Part shown: positions 42,232 to 53,082 of the stretch, in pieces
How the letters are laid out: the number at the start of each line of letters is the position of its first letter
Position numbering within the stretch: the first letter of the stretch is position 1
Source: Bordetella parapertussis
GTDB lineage: Bacteria > Acidobacteriota > Terriglobia > Bryobacterales > Bryobacteraceae
Length of the DNA: 64,000 nt
Assembly (NCBI GenBank): GCA_943328975.2
Contig: CALQCC020000003.1
Coordinates: forward strand, 62,001 to 126,000
Reading direction: 5' to 3'
Program-made: the position numbers and the translations under genes
Notes under the pieces: model-generated
Seen by the model: the letters and a program-made list of their open reading frames with translations, nothing else
Told to the model about the DNA's origin: nothing
Databases searched by the model: none

Positions 42232-42531
42232 TTATGTTTTCGACGAGCCTCGCTGCAGTAGTTTCAGGGCTTCCCGTTCCGTAGCCTCGGCTAGTGCGGG
42301 CAGGTCTTCTACTCCGTACTCTGCGTACTCCCCCGCGTCGATCTGCGCATCGGCCTGTCGGAGTTCCTCCCGCAGGACCGCGAGCTTGTTGGCTTGCGCT
42401 TCGCCATATTTGCGAGCAATGAGGAAGTGCCGGACAGCGCTACTTAATAATGCCTCGGGACTTGCAAAGTTCCCGTCTCGGACCTCGTTAGCAACGAGTT
42501 CCTCGACTTCGTGGTCCAAAGTGAGTTGCAT
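42232..42531 (-). CDS. ParD-like antitoxin
   Basis: Directly upstream of and abutting the ParE-like gene; 'DHEVEELVANEVRDGNFASPEALLSSAVRHFL'. Confidence 0.78.
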   Translation of the reverse strand: MQLTLDHEVEELVANEVRDGNFASPEALLSSAVRHFLIARKYGEAQANKLAVLREELRQADAQIDAGEYAEYGVEDLPALAEATEREALKLLQRGSSKT

Positions 42532-42577
42532 GATGTGCCTAGTTCATATTGTAGGCCTGATATGACGTGGCGCGCGA

Positions 42578-42790
42578 TCAGAGTTTGCCGATCAAGTCGT
42601 GAATCTTGACTCCGAGCGTGTCGGCGACAATCTTCAATGTTTGGATCGTAACATTGCTCTCGCCGCGTTCGATTTCGCCAACGTGTGCCCGATTCAACCC
42701 AGATCGGTCGGCAAATACGTCTTGCGACCATCCGTGTTTTCGTCGCAAAACTCGGATAGTCGCTCCGATTTGCGTCTGGATATCTTGCAC
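42578..42790 (-). CDS. XRE-family HTH regulator (controller-protein-like)
   Basis: 'IGATIRVLRRKHGWSQDVFADRSGLNRAHVGEIERGESNVTIQTLKIVADTLGVKIHDLI'. Confidence 0.92.
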   Translation of the reverse strand: MQDIQTQIGATIRVLRRKHGWSQDVFADRSGLNRAHVGEIERGESNVTIQTLKIVADTLGVKIHDLIGKL

Positions 42791-42824
42791 CTATGAGCAG
42801 TTTCTGGCTACTCTGGTTAAATCC

Positions 42825-42844
42825 ATACAGGTTATAACCTGTAT
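42825..42844. promoter_or_regulatory. perfect 20-bp palindrome ATACAGGTTATAACCTGTAT, candidate XRE operator
   Basis: Exact self-reverse-complement in the divergent promoter region between the XRE gene and the membrane-protein gene. Confidence 0.7.
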
Positions 42845-42857
42845 TTAAGCCCGCGCC

Positions 42858-42874
42858 TTGAGGCGAGGCCTCAA
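42858..42874 (+). promoter_or_regulatory. hairpin TTGAGGC-GAG-GCCTCAA overlapping SD of the membrane-protein gene
   Basis: Perfect 7-bp inverted repeat 2 nt before the proposed TTG start; includes the GAGG SD-like sequence. Confidence 0.5.
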
Positions 42875-42876
42875 AC

Positions 42877-43389
42877 TTGTTCAATCAAAACCACCGACGA
42901 ATCGCTGAGGTTGGCACGGGGCACCTCGTCTACGCGACTTTTAGTTGGTTCTTCGACAACATTCTTTACGTTTTCGTCGTTTTCCGCATGGGCCTGCTTG
43001 TCGGAGGCACGATCATGACCGCACTCTCGCTGGCGTTGTGCGCCGCGACACTTCTGCTCTACGAGCGAATGCAAATCGATTGGGTCGGAGCCGGCAGCTT
43101 ATCTCGCCTGTCTTACAATCCGAACCCGTCTAGGTGGCAGCGCATCATCTTTGGTGCGACTCGTCGCAGTGACGCCCTTGTCTTTCTCGTCCTCTGTATT
43201 TTCCAAGACCCGTTCATTACAACCGCATATTTCCGGCGGGGCCGTTTCGACGGTCTCACGTCGCGCGATTGGCGCATATTCTTCAGCAGCGTCTTCGTCA
43301 GTAACTTCTACTGGACGCTTCGCTCGGGTGCCGTCGGGGTTATCTTGTTCAGCGCTTGGCGATGGCTTATTCATTCGCGATTCCAATGA
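42877..43389 (+). CDS. multi-pass membrane protein of unknown function
   Basis: 'FSWFFDNILYVFVVFRMGLLVGGTIMTALSLALCAATLLLYERM', 'FQDPFITTAYFRRGRFDGLTSRDWRIFFSSVFVSNFYW'; TTG start proposed. Confidence 0.7.
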   Translation: MFNQNHRRIAEVGTGHLVYATFSWFFDNILYVFVVFRMGLLVGGTIMTALSLALCAATLLLYERMQIDWVGAGSLSRLSYNPNPSRWQRIIFGATRRSDALVFLVLCIFQDPFITTAYFRRGRFDGLTSRDWRIFFSSVFVSNFYWTLRSGAVGVILFSAWRWLIHSRFQ

Positions 43390-44186
43390 TAGAAGACCGA
43401 CTAGCTGCGCTCTACACGCCTCTGGATGAGGCGGTCGCGGTACTTCGCTCCCGTCGTGCCGCGTCCATATTAAGTATCGATTCGGCGCTTGAGCGGCATC
43501 TCTCCGCTCGGCCCTACGCGGTGCTCTTTCGGCAAGTAGCCACGCCCAATTTTGAGTTGGAGCGATTTGTGTCTCTGGCTTCTTCTGGTGGGCTCACGCC
43601 GCTGGTTGTCGAGTTCACCGCAGACCGATTTTCTAGTTCCAATGAACTGAAACGCGCGCTCGCGTGCTTAAGCTTTCCCGACGGTCCACAGAGCGCTGTG
43701 GATTCTACCGTTTCTGCATTGACCATTATTCGCATCGCGGCATCGAATGGAATTGCGTTTCGGGATGTGGCCACACTTTGGCTACAGCCTCTTGTCGAAT
43801 TTCACCATGAACTCCTTTTCGCAAGGAGTGACCTTCGCGCTGTCGAGCTTTTTGAAGGTTCAGGGTGGTTCTCGAGCCACGGCAAGAAGGCGCTTCACTA
43901 CTACGCGCCGCTGTTCTCCTTGTTTCTTGACCACGCCATACTGTTTGAAGACTTTCTTCTGACCTCCTCGGAACTAAAGTTCACGTCAGACCTCGTGGTT
44001 CCGGCATTTGAATTGGTGTGTTCTCTTCAGGGTCGCAAACCGCTCATTTGTCGCATTGGGTCTTGCGATGTTGCTGAAAGCCCCGCTTGGTTTCATTACC
44101 CTCGCGACTATGCGGAGACAGTCCGGATGCGACTAGCCCAGGTTAGGCAAAGCTCAGCTGCCAAGCGCCGAACTGAGTTAGGCTAG
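43386..44186 (+). CDS. hypothetical protein, coupled to the upstream membrane protein
   Basis: ATG of MIEDRLAALYTPL overlaps the upstream TGA (ATGA); no family recognised. Confidence 0.7.
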   Translation: MIEDRLAALYTPLDEAVAVLRSRRAASILSIDSALERHLSARPYAVLFRQVATPNFELERFVSLASSGGLTPLVVEFTADRFSSSNELKRALACLSFPDGPQSAVDSTVSALTIIRIAASNGIAFRDVATLWLQPLVEFHHELLFARSDLRAVELFEGSGWFSSHGKKALHYYAPLFSLFLDHAILFEDFLLTSSELKFTSDLVVPAFELVCSLQGRKPLICRIGSCDVAESPAWFHYPRDYAETVRMRLAQVRQSSAAKRRTELG

Positions 44187-44200
44187 CCACGCCTCAAACA

Positions 44201-44226
44201 AAAAGGCCACCCGTTTCCAGGCGGCC
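44201..44226 (-). terminator. Rho-independent terminator of groESL
   Basis: Minus strand: GAGGCCGCCTGGAAACGGGTGGCCTTTTT. Confidence 0.85.
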
Positions 44227-44288
44227 TCTCCGTACTACTGTGTGCACAACAGCCTCTGCGCCGAGGCGCCCAGGCCGTCGCGCAGCGA

Positions 44289-45947
<1,659 letters not shown>

Positions 45948-46262
45948 TTACGCCTTCGCCTTTTTGCCCGCGTTGTCGATCACGCCGAGCACTTCGTCTT
46001 CGCGCATGATCAAGTATTCGTTGCCGTCCATCTTGATGTCCGAACCGGAATACTTGCCGAACAGGATGCGATCGCCAACTTTCACGTCGAGCGGCATCAA
46101 CTTGCCGTCATCGCTGCGCTTGCCCTGGCCAACGGCCACGACTTCGCCTTCCTGCGGCTTTTCCTTGGCGGAATCCGGAATAAACAGCCCACCGGCCGTC
46201 TTCTCCGCGTCGTTATCGAGCCGTTTGACCACGATGCGGTCATAGAGCGGTCTAATATTCAT
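45948..46262 (-). CDS. groES: co-chaperonin GroES
   Basis: '[45 protein letters not shown]'. Confidence 0.98.
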   Translation of the reverse strand: MNIRPLYDRIVVKRLDNDAEKTAGGLFIPDSAKEKPQEGEVVAVGQGKRSDDGKLMPLDVKVGDRILFGKYSGSDIKMDGNEYLIMREDEVLGVIDNAGKKAKA

Positions 46263-46356
46263 GGTTTGTACCTCCTAGGGGATTTGTTGCTTGGGTTACG
46301 TTGAAAAATCTTGGAAGAGGAGCCCGGCAGAACGGCCGCGACTCACAGTCCTATTA

Positions 46357-46383
46357 TTAGCACACTCCGCCTAGGAGTGACAA
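46357..46383. promoter_or_regulatory. degenerate CIRCE element (HrcA operator) upstream of groES
   Basis: TTAGCACAC-N9-GAGTGACAA versus consensus TTAGCACTC-N9-GAGTGCTAA. Confidence 0.7.
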
Positions 46384-46538
46384 TACTTAGATGTAAGTGA
46401 TTGATAGTAAATGGTCTTATTCTGAATTCTTAGTGGGCTTCGCATGAAGCTTGAGCCCCCTCTTGTCAAGTCTGCGTCCAGGGGGAAGTCTCCATCCACG
46501 TTTTAGAGGGACGAGGCGTCTACCTAGCGGAGGTTCCC

Positions 46539-46931
46539 ATGCTAAGAACTGTCGCCGTACTTTTCCTGCTCTCCGCTGCCGTGTTCGCGCAGACAACCGA
46601 GCAGCAACAATTTACTACCCAGGCGCCCATCAACGCGCGCTATGAGATCAAGCAGATCCGAATCAATTGGACCTTGCGTCTGGACCGTTACACGGGAATG
46701 ATCGACCGCTTGACCCGAACCAGCAACGGGTCAGCTTGGGAAGAGATGCCGGTGGCCGACCTACAGCCGACTGATTCGAGTGGGCCGCGATTCCAATTGA
46801 GCGCCTTGGCGGGTGTTCCAGACCTTCTATTCTTACTCGACACGCTTACAGGACAAACGTGGAAGCTGAGCTACGCCGTCGGCAAGAATGGCGTGAACGA
46901 ACTCAACGTGTGGCGCCCGATCGCAAAATAG
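46539..46931 (+). CDS. hypothetical secreted protein
   Basis: Signal peptide MLRTVAVLFLLSAAVFAQ; ORF 130 aa. Confidence 0.6.
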   Translation: MLRTVAVLFLLSAAVFAQTTEQQQFTTQAPINARYEIKQIRINWTLRLDRYTGMIDRLTRTSNGSAWEEMPVADLQPTDSSGPRFQLSALAGVPDLLFLLDTLTGQTWKLSYAVGKNGVNELNVWRPIAK

Positions 46932-46934
46932 GTT

Positions 46935-47205
46935 TCACTTGCGGCGGCGAACACGGCTTTTTGCCGCCTTGGCCTCGCCGCCCGTTCCACCGAATGCAAC
47001 GGCCCAGGCAATGATCACCAGGACCGGATTTGTATCCCAATACATTCCAGTCGCGATGATGGCGACTAATTAGGTGGGGTGCGAAGATCCAGCCTAGAAT
47101 GTGCCAGAACCCGAACGACACAGCGGAAAAGAAGAGTGTCGTAATGCGCGGGAAGAAAGTGCATCCGAACAGAAAGAGCCAACCGTGTTGTTGCCAAAAA
47201 TCCAA
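46935..47205 (-). pseudogene. small membrane protein gene with single frameshift
   Basis: Frame 1 'LDFWQQHGWLFLFGCTFFPRITTLFFSAVSFGFWHILGWIFAPHLI' continues in another frame as 'VAIIATGMYWDTNPVLVIIAWAVAFGGTGGEAKAAKSRVRRRK*'; switch within about 47063-47070. Confidence 0.75.
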
Positions 47206-47248
47206 GTTGTCCGGCTCCAGTGAGAGTATTATGGCAGAAGTCAGGCTA

Positions 47249-47744
47249 TCACTTGGGCGGTTGTTCCACTGGCGGAAGGTCGTTCAGGACGACTCTCTTC
47301 TCGAACTTCCAGTGGCCGTCTTCGCGAACGAGCGTGTCCTCGTAGCGGCCGCTGTGTTCTAGCACCGGCTTCTTCTCCGGCGTCCCGACCACATAGGACC
47401 AGCGTGAGGTTGCGGTAGCCGTGTTCCCCTTCACTTGAATGTCGAAGTTCGTCAGCAGGTGATACGTCTTGCCGGTGTTCGGAGCCGTGCCCACGTTCTT
47501 CTGCATGAAGGTTAGCAACTCGGCTCGGCCCTTTACGCTGCCGAAGCCGCCGATCCACTCTCCGTCCTTGGTGAATAGCTCCGAGTATGCGCGCAGGTCG
47601 CGGGCGTCTAGCGTGCGGCCGTAGTCGAGCAGCAGCGTGCGGATCTCTTCCGTATCTTCGAGTTTTTGCAGGCGGGCTTCGATCGAGGGCTTCTGTCCAA
47701 AGACTAGTCCACTGAGCAACAAGAACGAACAGAGAAGCTTCATA
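47249..47744 (-). CDS. secreted SnoaL/NTF2-like protein
   Basis: Signal peptide; 'LEDTEEIRTLLLDYGRTLDARDLRAYSELFTKDGEWIGGFGSVKGRAELLTFM'. Confidence 0.8.
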
Positions 47745-47747
47745 GCC

Positions 47748-48986
47748 TCAGAGTGTATCACTCAGAACCGAGCGAATCTGCTCTAGCGCCCATTCCGTTT
47801 CCGACTCTGAAATCACGTAGGGCGGCATGAAGTAAACGACGTTGCCGAGCGGGCGTAGCAGTAGGTCGCGCTTCAGAAACTCCGCGGCGAGGCGCGGGCC
47901 CATGCGGTCGAGATAGCCGCCTTCGGAGCGAAGCTCGACGACTCCGACTCCCCCGAGGACGCGAACGTCCGCGACGTGTTCGAGGGTACGTAACGTCTCG
48001 AGCCCAGCGCTTAGTTGTCGTTCCAGGCGGGCTACGTTTTCGAGGACCGGCTCTTCTTCAAATAGCTTCAGGCTGGCCACTCCGACGGCGCAGGCGAGCG
48101 GGTTTGCGGTGTAGGAGTGTCCGTGGAAGAAGGTCTTGGCTCGGTCGTCGCTTAAGAAGGCCTCGTAGATCGCTGCGGTAGTGGCGGTGACTCCCAGCGG
48201 CATGTATCCGGCGGTGAGTCCTTTGGAGAGACACACGATGTCGGGCGTGATGCCGGCATGCTCGCACGCGAACATCTTGCCGGTGCGGCCGAAGCCGGTG
48301 AGAACTTCATCCGCGATCAGCAGTGTTCCAAACCGATCGCACAGTTCGCGCACACCGCGTACGAATTCGGCGGGCCACATGATCATCCCACCGGCGCCTT
48401 GCAACATCGGTTCCAACAGCACTGCGGCGGTGTCGTCGCCGAGCATCTGCTCCAACTCTGCGAGGTCGCGGAACTGGTCCACCTGGAACATCATTGGCTC
48501 GAATGCGGCGGTGAAAACGGAGCGAGCGCTGGCCGACATGGCACCGGTGGTGTCGCCATGATACGCATTCACCAGAGAAAGAAACTTGTTTCGTTTGTGA
48601 CCGCGGTTGCTCCAATATTGCAGCGCCATTTTGATCGCGGCTTCAATCGCCGTCGATCCATTGTCGGAATAGAAGACGCGCGACAGGCCAGATGGCAGAA
48701 CCTGCAACAAGCGCTCGGCTAGTTCCACTGCAGGGCGATGCGTGCAGCCGGCGAAGATCACATGCTCGAGTTCTCGGGCTTGTTGCGCCAGCGCCTCGTT
48801 CAACTTCGGATGTGAGTGGCCGTGGATGTTGACCCACCACGAAGAGACACCGTCGAGAATGCGGCGACCGTCTTCGGTATAAAGATAGACGCCTTCACCC
48901 CGCACGACTTCGAGCGGCGGCGGAGCCGTCTTCATCTGCGTGTAGGGGTGCCACAGCACCGCTCGGTCGCGATCGGCGAGGCTCAT
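47748..48986 (-). CDS. bioA: adenosylmethionine-8-amino-7-oxononanoate aminotransferase
   Basis: 'LWHPYTQMK', 'DGVSSWWVNIHGHSHPKLNEA', 'LIADEVLTGFGRTGKMFACEHAGITPDIVCLSKGLTAGYMPL'. Confidence 0.96.
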   Translation of the reverse strand: MSLADRDRAVLWHPYTQMKTAPPPLEVVRGEGVYLYTEDGRRILDGVSSWWVNIHGHSHPKLNEALAQQARELEHVIFAGCTHRPAVELAERLLQVLPSGLSRVFYSDNGSTAIEAAIKMALQYWSNRGHKRNKFLSLVNAYHGDTTGAMSASARSVFTAAFEPMMFQVDQFRDLAELEQMLGDDTAAVLLEPMLQGAGGMIMWPAEFVRGVRELCDRFGTLLIADEVLTGFGRTGKMFACEHAGITPDIVCLSKGLTAGYMPLGVTATTAAIYEAFLSDDRAKTFFHGHSYTANPLACAVGVASLKLFEEEPVLENVARLERQLSAGLETLRTLEHVADVRVLGGVGVVELRSEGGYLDRMGPRLAAEFLKRDLLLRPLGNVVYFMPPYVISESETEWALEQIRSVLSDTL

Positions 48987-49564
48987 AGTTTGTGGAAGCT
49001 CAACGTGTAAGGTGTGAGCGGCTCAAGCCACGGCATCTCGTCCACTTTTATCTGGCCGTAGAATTCGATCGCGGCACGGTTGTCGGCGTTTCGATCACCC
49101 ACCATGACCACTCGCTCCACCTTCAGATTGCGCGAGCGCAACGCGTTCAGCGTCAGCAGGGTGTGATTAATCGTTCCAAGCGTGCTGCGCGCGGCGACGA
49201 TCACGGGAAGAGCCAGTTGCTCCATTAAGTCGAGCATCGTGTCTTTCTCGTTCAACGGTACCAGTACGCCGCCGGCACCTTCGACGATCCAGTCGCCGTC
49301 TTGCGGAGCGAAGCCGAGCACGTCCTCCAAGTCGATGCGCATTCCAACACGTTGCGCCGCCAAGTAAGGCGCGACGGGATCTGGAAGGCGAATGCCGCGA
49401 TCGTGAATCTTGCAGCTTGCGAGTTTCTCCACCTCAGCAGTGTCGCTTTCCGAACCGGTTTGGATCGGCTTCCAATATCCGGCTCCACGGCTCAGTGTAA
49501 GCGCGGCGGAAACCACCGTCTTGCCGACGCCTGTACCTGTGCCTGTTACGAAGACGCCGCGCAT
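48983..49564 (-). CDS. bioD: dethiobiotin synthetase
   Basis: '[20 protein letters not shown]', 'WIVEGAGGVLVPLNE'; in bio operon. Confidence 0.95.
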   Translation of the reverse strand: MRGVFVTGTGTGVGKTVVSAALTLSRGAGYWKPIQTGSESDTAEVEKLASCKIHDRGIRLPDPVAPYLAAQRVGMRIDLEDVLGFAPQDGDWIVEGAGGVLVPLNEKDTMLDLMEQLALPVIVAARSTLGTINHTLLTLNALRSRNLKVERVVMVGDRNADNRAAIEFYGQIKVDEMPWLEPLTPYTLSFHKL

Positions 49565-50634
49565 TGTGCGTGCTCCAGTGCCGTAGCGAAGCGATCCAGA
49601 ATCGCTTCAGTCAGGTTGCAGTTTATCGAAATTCGCAGACGCGCGGTACCTGCTGGGACTGTAGGTGGACGGATCGCGCGGACGTCGAACCCGTCATGCT
49701 GAAGCGCCTCCGCCAAGGCGACGGCGCGATCGTTGTCGCCCACCATAATCGAAACGATAGGCGCGTCGCGTTCGGGCAGCGCGAGACGTTGGCGAAGGTA
49801 TCGCCCCAGTTTACGCAGGCGTGTACGCCGCTCGGGTTCGCCAGCGATGACATCGAGACTCGCATCCAGCGCGGCGGCGATTGAGGGCGGGGGAGCGGTG
49901 GAGAAGATGAACGGGCGCGCGCGCTGCACCATGTATTCGATGGCCCACGCCGGGCCGCAGACGAAGGCTCCGGAAACGCCGAGGGCTTTGCCTGCGGTGT
50001 TCACCGAGAGAAAGACGCTGGAGCCGATCCCGGTTTCTTCGATGAGGCCGGAACCGGTCGGGCCGTAGATGCCGACGGCGTGGGCCTCGTCGACGATGAG
50101 ATTCGCGCCGAGCGCTGCAAGTTCACGCAAGGGCGCGATGTCGCCATCCATACTGAATAAGGATTCGGTTACTAAGAACTGCCCGCGCGCCTTGGGGACT
50201 GTGGCGTGGGGATAGATATCACGTTGCGCGCGCGAGAGGCGGACGCCGTCGATCAGGCTAGCGTGATTTAGGGAATCTGAGAAGACGGTGTCGCTCTCTT
50301 CCGGGAAGGTAGTGAGTACGGCCAGGTTGGCGAGGTATCCACTGGAAAAGTAGAGTGCTCGCTCGGTGCCCTTGAAGCGAGCAAACTTTTCTTCGACGGC
50401 TTCGAAGCACTCTCGATTTCCGCGAAGCAAGCGCGATCCCGTGCTGCCTGCACCAAGTTCCTTCACTGCTTCGGACATGCGTTCTTTGATAAGAGGATGG
50501 GCCGCGAGGCCGAGGTAGTCGTTCGAAGAAAGATCGACGCCCGATGGCGGACGCATGACTCGGCGAAGGCCGACGCGGTCGATCTCGGCTAGGTGTGCAC
50601 GGACGCGTTGTTCAAGATCGCTAGTCGCCTGCAT
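49546..50634 (-). CDS. bioF: 8-amino-7-oxononanoate synthase
   Basis: '[14 protein letters not shown]', '[13 protein letters not shown]', '[22 protein letters not shown]'. Confidence 0.95.
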   Translation of the reverse strand: MQATSDLEQRVRAHLAEIDRVGLRRVMRPPSGVDLSSNDYLGLAAHPLIKERMSEAVKELGAGSTGSRLLRGNRECFEAVEEKFARFKGTERALYFSSGYLANLAVLTTFPEESDTVFSDSLNHASLIDGVRLSRAQRDIYPHATVPKARGQFLVTESLFSMDGDIAPLRELAALGANLIVDEAHAVGIYGPTGSGLIEETGIGSSVFLSVNTAGKALGVSGAFVCGPAWAIEYMVQRARPFIFSTAPPPSIAAALDASLDVIAGEPERRTRLRKLGRYLRQRLALPERDAPIVSIMVGDNDRAVALAEALQHDGFDVRAIRPPTVPAGTARLRISINCNLTEAILDRFATALEHAQCAASS

Positions 50635-51586
50635 GGGCAGCCTGCAGCGTTACGCCGAGTTTTGCGAAGAGGGCCTGATCGGTGTCGGCTTCGGGATTCG
50701 CCGTCGTAAGAAGTTTGTCGCCGAGGAATACGGAATTGGCGCCGGCCAGGAAGCAGAGGGCTTGGGCTTCGTCGCTCAATGAAAGCCGACCGGCGCTCAA
50801 GCGCACCATCGACTTCGGCATGAGGATGCGCGCGGTGGCGATCATGCGCACCAGTTCAAGCGGGTCTTCCGTGGGGCGATCGCCCAGCGGCGTGCCTTCC
50901 ACCGGCACCAGCATGTTCACGGGAACGCTCTCCGGATGCGGGTTCAAGCTCGAAAGCTCGCGCAACAAGCCGTAGCGCTGTTTGCGATTTTCGCCCAACC
51001 CGATGATGCCACCGGAACATATCGTGATGCCGGCCTGGCGCACATGCCCCAGCGTTTTAAGACGATCTTCATACGTCCGGGTGGTGATGATTTCTCCGTA
51101 AAACTCGGGCGACGTGTCGAGGTTGTGGTTGTAGGCGCTCAAACCCGCATCGGCAAGCTTGGCCGCTTGATCCCCGTTCAGCATGCCGAGTGTACAGCAG
51201 GCTTCCATGCCGAGCGCTCGCACGCCGCGCACCATGTCGAGCACTTGATCGAAGCGCGCATCTTTCGGCACATCGCGCCAAGCGGCACCCATGCAGAAGC
51301 GCGTGGCCCCTTGCGCCTTCGCCGCGCGCGCGGATTCCAGCGTATCCTCCACCGACATCAACGGTTGATGCTCGACGTCTGTGTGATAGCGCGCAGCTTG
51401 CGGACAATAGCCGCAGTCTTCCGGACAGCCCCCGGTCTTAATCGAGAGCAGCATGCAGCCTTGCACCTGATTGGGCGCGTGGTGTTCCCGATGCACAGTC
51501 GCAGCACGGAAAACGAGCGAAGTGAGTGGTTCAGTATAGATGGCTTCGATCTCGGGCAGAGTCCAATCGTGGCGAAGAGACGGCAT
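50621..51586 (-). CDS. bioB: biotin synthase
   Basis: '[31 protein letters not shown]', '[29 protein letters not shown]'; start trimmed to [13 protein letters not shown]. Confidence 0.97.
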   Translation of the reverse strand: MPSLRHDWTLPEIEAIYTEPLTSLVFRAATVHREHHAPNQVQGCMLLSIKTGGCPEDCGYCPQAARYHTDVEHQPLMSVEDTLESARAAKAQGATRFCMGAAWRDVPKDARFDQVLDMVRGVRALGMEACCTLGMLNGDQAAKLADAGLSAYNHNLDTSPEFYGEIITTRTYEDRLKTLGHVRQAGITICSGGIIGLGENRKQRYGLLRELSSLNPHPESVPVNMLVPVEGTPLGDRPTEDPLELVRMIATARILMPKSMVRLSAGRLSLSDEAQALCFLAGANSVFLGDKLLTTANPEADTDQALFAKLGVTLQAAHAGD

Positions 51587-51738
51587 TGATCTTATTTTAG
51601 CTGGGAATCCGTCGGATCCCCCAGGCTTGTGGGTGACGCAAGTGCGTTTTCTTCGGCTGGGCACAGATAGGCCCTTGATTCTATTGCTTTTAGGGGGAGA
51701 TGCGCAACGCCTGTGACCAATGGCGTCAAAAATGCATC

Positions 51739-53082
51739 ATGCTTTGTAAGATGATTCGCAAACGACGGAGCCTTTTGATTTGGGGCATGGCGTGTGTCCC
51801 CGCGTGGGCGCAGTCCCCGCTCAGCTTGAACGAAGCGGTGGAGCGGGCGCTCAGTAAGCACCCATCGATCGCCGCAGCGCAGAGCGGAATCGATGCATCC
51901 GATGCTCGCGTTCGCCAAGCGCAAAGCGGTCGCCTGCCGAAAGTGAACTACAGTGAATCGTGGCAGCGCAGTAACAACCCGGTCTTCGTGTTCAGTTCGC
52001 TGCTGTCGCAGCGGCAGTTTTCGGAAAGCAACTTCGCCATCGGGTCGCTCAATAATCCATCGGCGCTGAATAATTTTCAATCGGTGGTGAGCATAGACCA
52101 ACCGATCTACGATGCCGGGCTCACCAAGCAGGCTACCGCTGGTGCTCAGTTGGGTCGCGAACTCGCTACGGAAGACAAACGCAAGGCGGAGCAACAATCC
52201 ATCGGCCGGGTGGCAGCCGCCTATTACGGAGTCCTGCTCGCCGCCGACATGGGACAGGTTGCGGACGCGGCGGTACTCTCTGCCGAATCGGATTTGCAGC
52301 GAGCCACGAACGTGCGGGACGCGGGCATGTCGACCGACGCCGACGTCCTTTCCATTCGCGTCCACTTAGCCGCCATGCGGGAGCAACAGATTCGCCGACG
52401 CGCGGATCTCAGCGTCGCCGAAGCGGCATTGAATGAAGCGATGGGCGAGCCGCTGGACAACCACTTTGTTTTGACAACGCGGCTGACTATGCCAGCGCCT
52501 GCGCCTAACGCGGCGAGTGGCGTGATCACGCGACCGGAAATTCGTCAGGCCCAACTCGCAGGGCAGATTGCCGAGAACCAAGCCACGACAGCGCGCTCGG
52601 CTTACCTGCCGCAGGTATTCGCACGCGCCGCGTTCGAGGCCGATCGGCAACGCTTCGTCACTCGCGCTGGAGCGAATTGGTTCACCGGCGTTACCTTGCG
52701 CTGGAACCTGTTCAACGGTTTCGCCGACCGCGCGCGGATCGAAGAAGCGAGTTCCGCCGTGACGCGAGCCCATGCGCAGGAGAGGCAGGCGACCGAGGGC
52801 GTTAAGTTGGAAATCCGGCGCGCGCAGGCGGACATGGACGCAGCCGGTCAACGGATCGCAGTTGCGGAATCTGCAGTCGCGCAAGCGGAAGAAAGTTTGC
52901 GCATCACCAAGAATCGTTATGAAGCAGGTCTCACCACGGTGACGGAGTTGCTGCGCAATGAGTCTGCGCTGGCAGAGGTTCAGTTCCGGCGCTTCGCTGC
53001 AATCCACGACCAACGCTTGGCCGGTGTCGCGCTGGAATTCGCGATGGGTACGTTGAATCAGAACTCTGAGGTATTGAAATGA
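51739..53082 (+). CDS. TolC-family outer membrane efflux protein
   Basis: 'LSLNEAVERALSKHPSIAAAQSGIDASDARVRQAQSGRLPKVNYSES', 'RYEAGLTTVTELLRNESALAE'. Confidence 0.92.
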   Translation: MLCKMIRKRRSLLIWGMACVPAWAQSPLSLNEAVERALSKHPSIAAAQSGIDASDARVRQAQSGRLPKVNYSESWQRSNNPVFVFSSLLSQRQFSESNFAIGSLNNPSALNNFQSVVSIDQPIYDAGLTKQATAGAQLGRELATEDKRKAEQQSIGRVAAAYYGVLLAADMGQVADAAVLSAESDLQRATNVRDAGMSTDADVLSIRVHLAAMREQQIRRRADLSVAEAALNEAMGEPLDNHFVLTTRLTMPAPAPNAASGVITRPEIRQAQLAGQIAENQATTARSAYLPQVFARAAFEADRQRFVTRAGANWFTGVTLRWNLFNGFADRARIEEASSAVTRAHAQERQATEGVKLEIRRAQADMDAAGQRIAVAESAVAQAEESLRITKNRYEAGLTTVTELLRNESALAEVQFRRFAAIHDQRLAGVALEFAMGTLNQNSEVLK

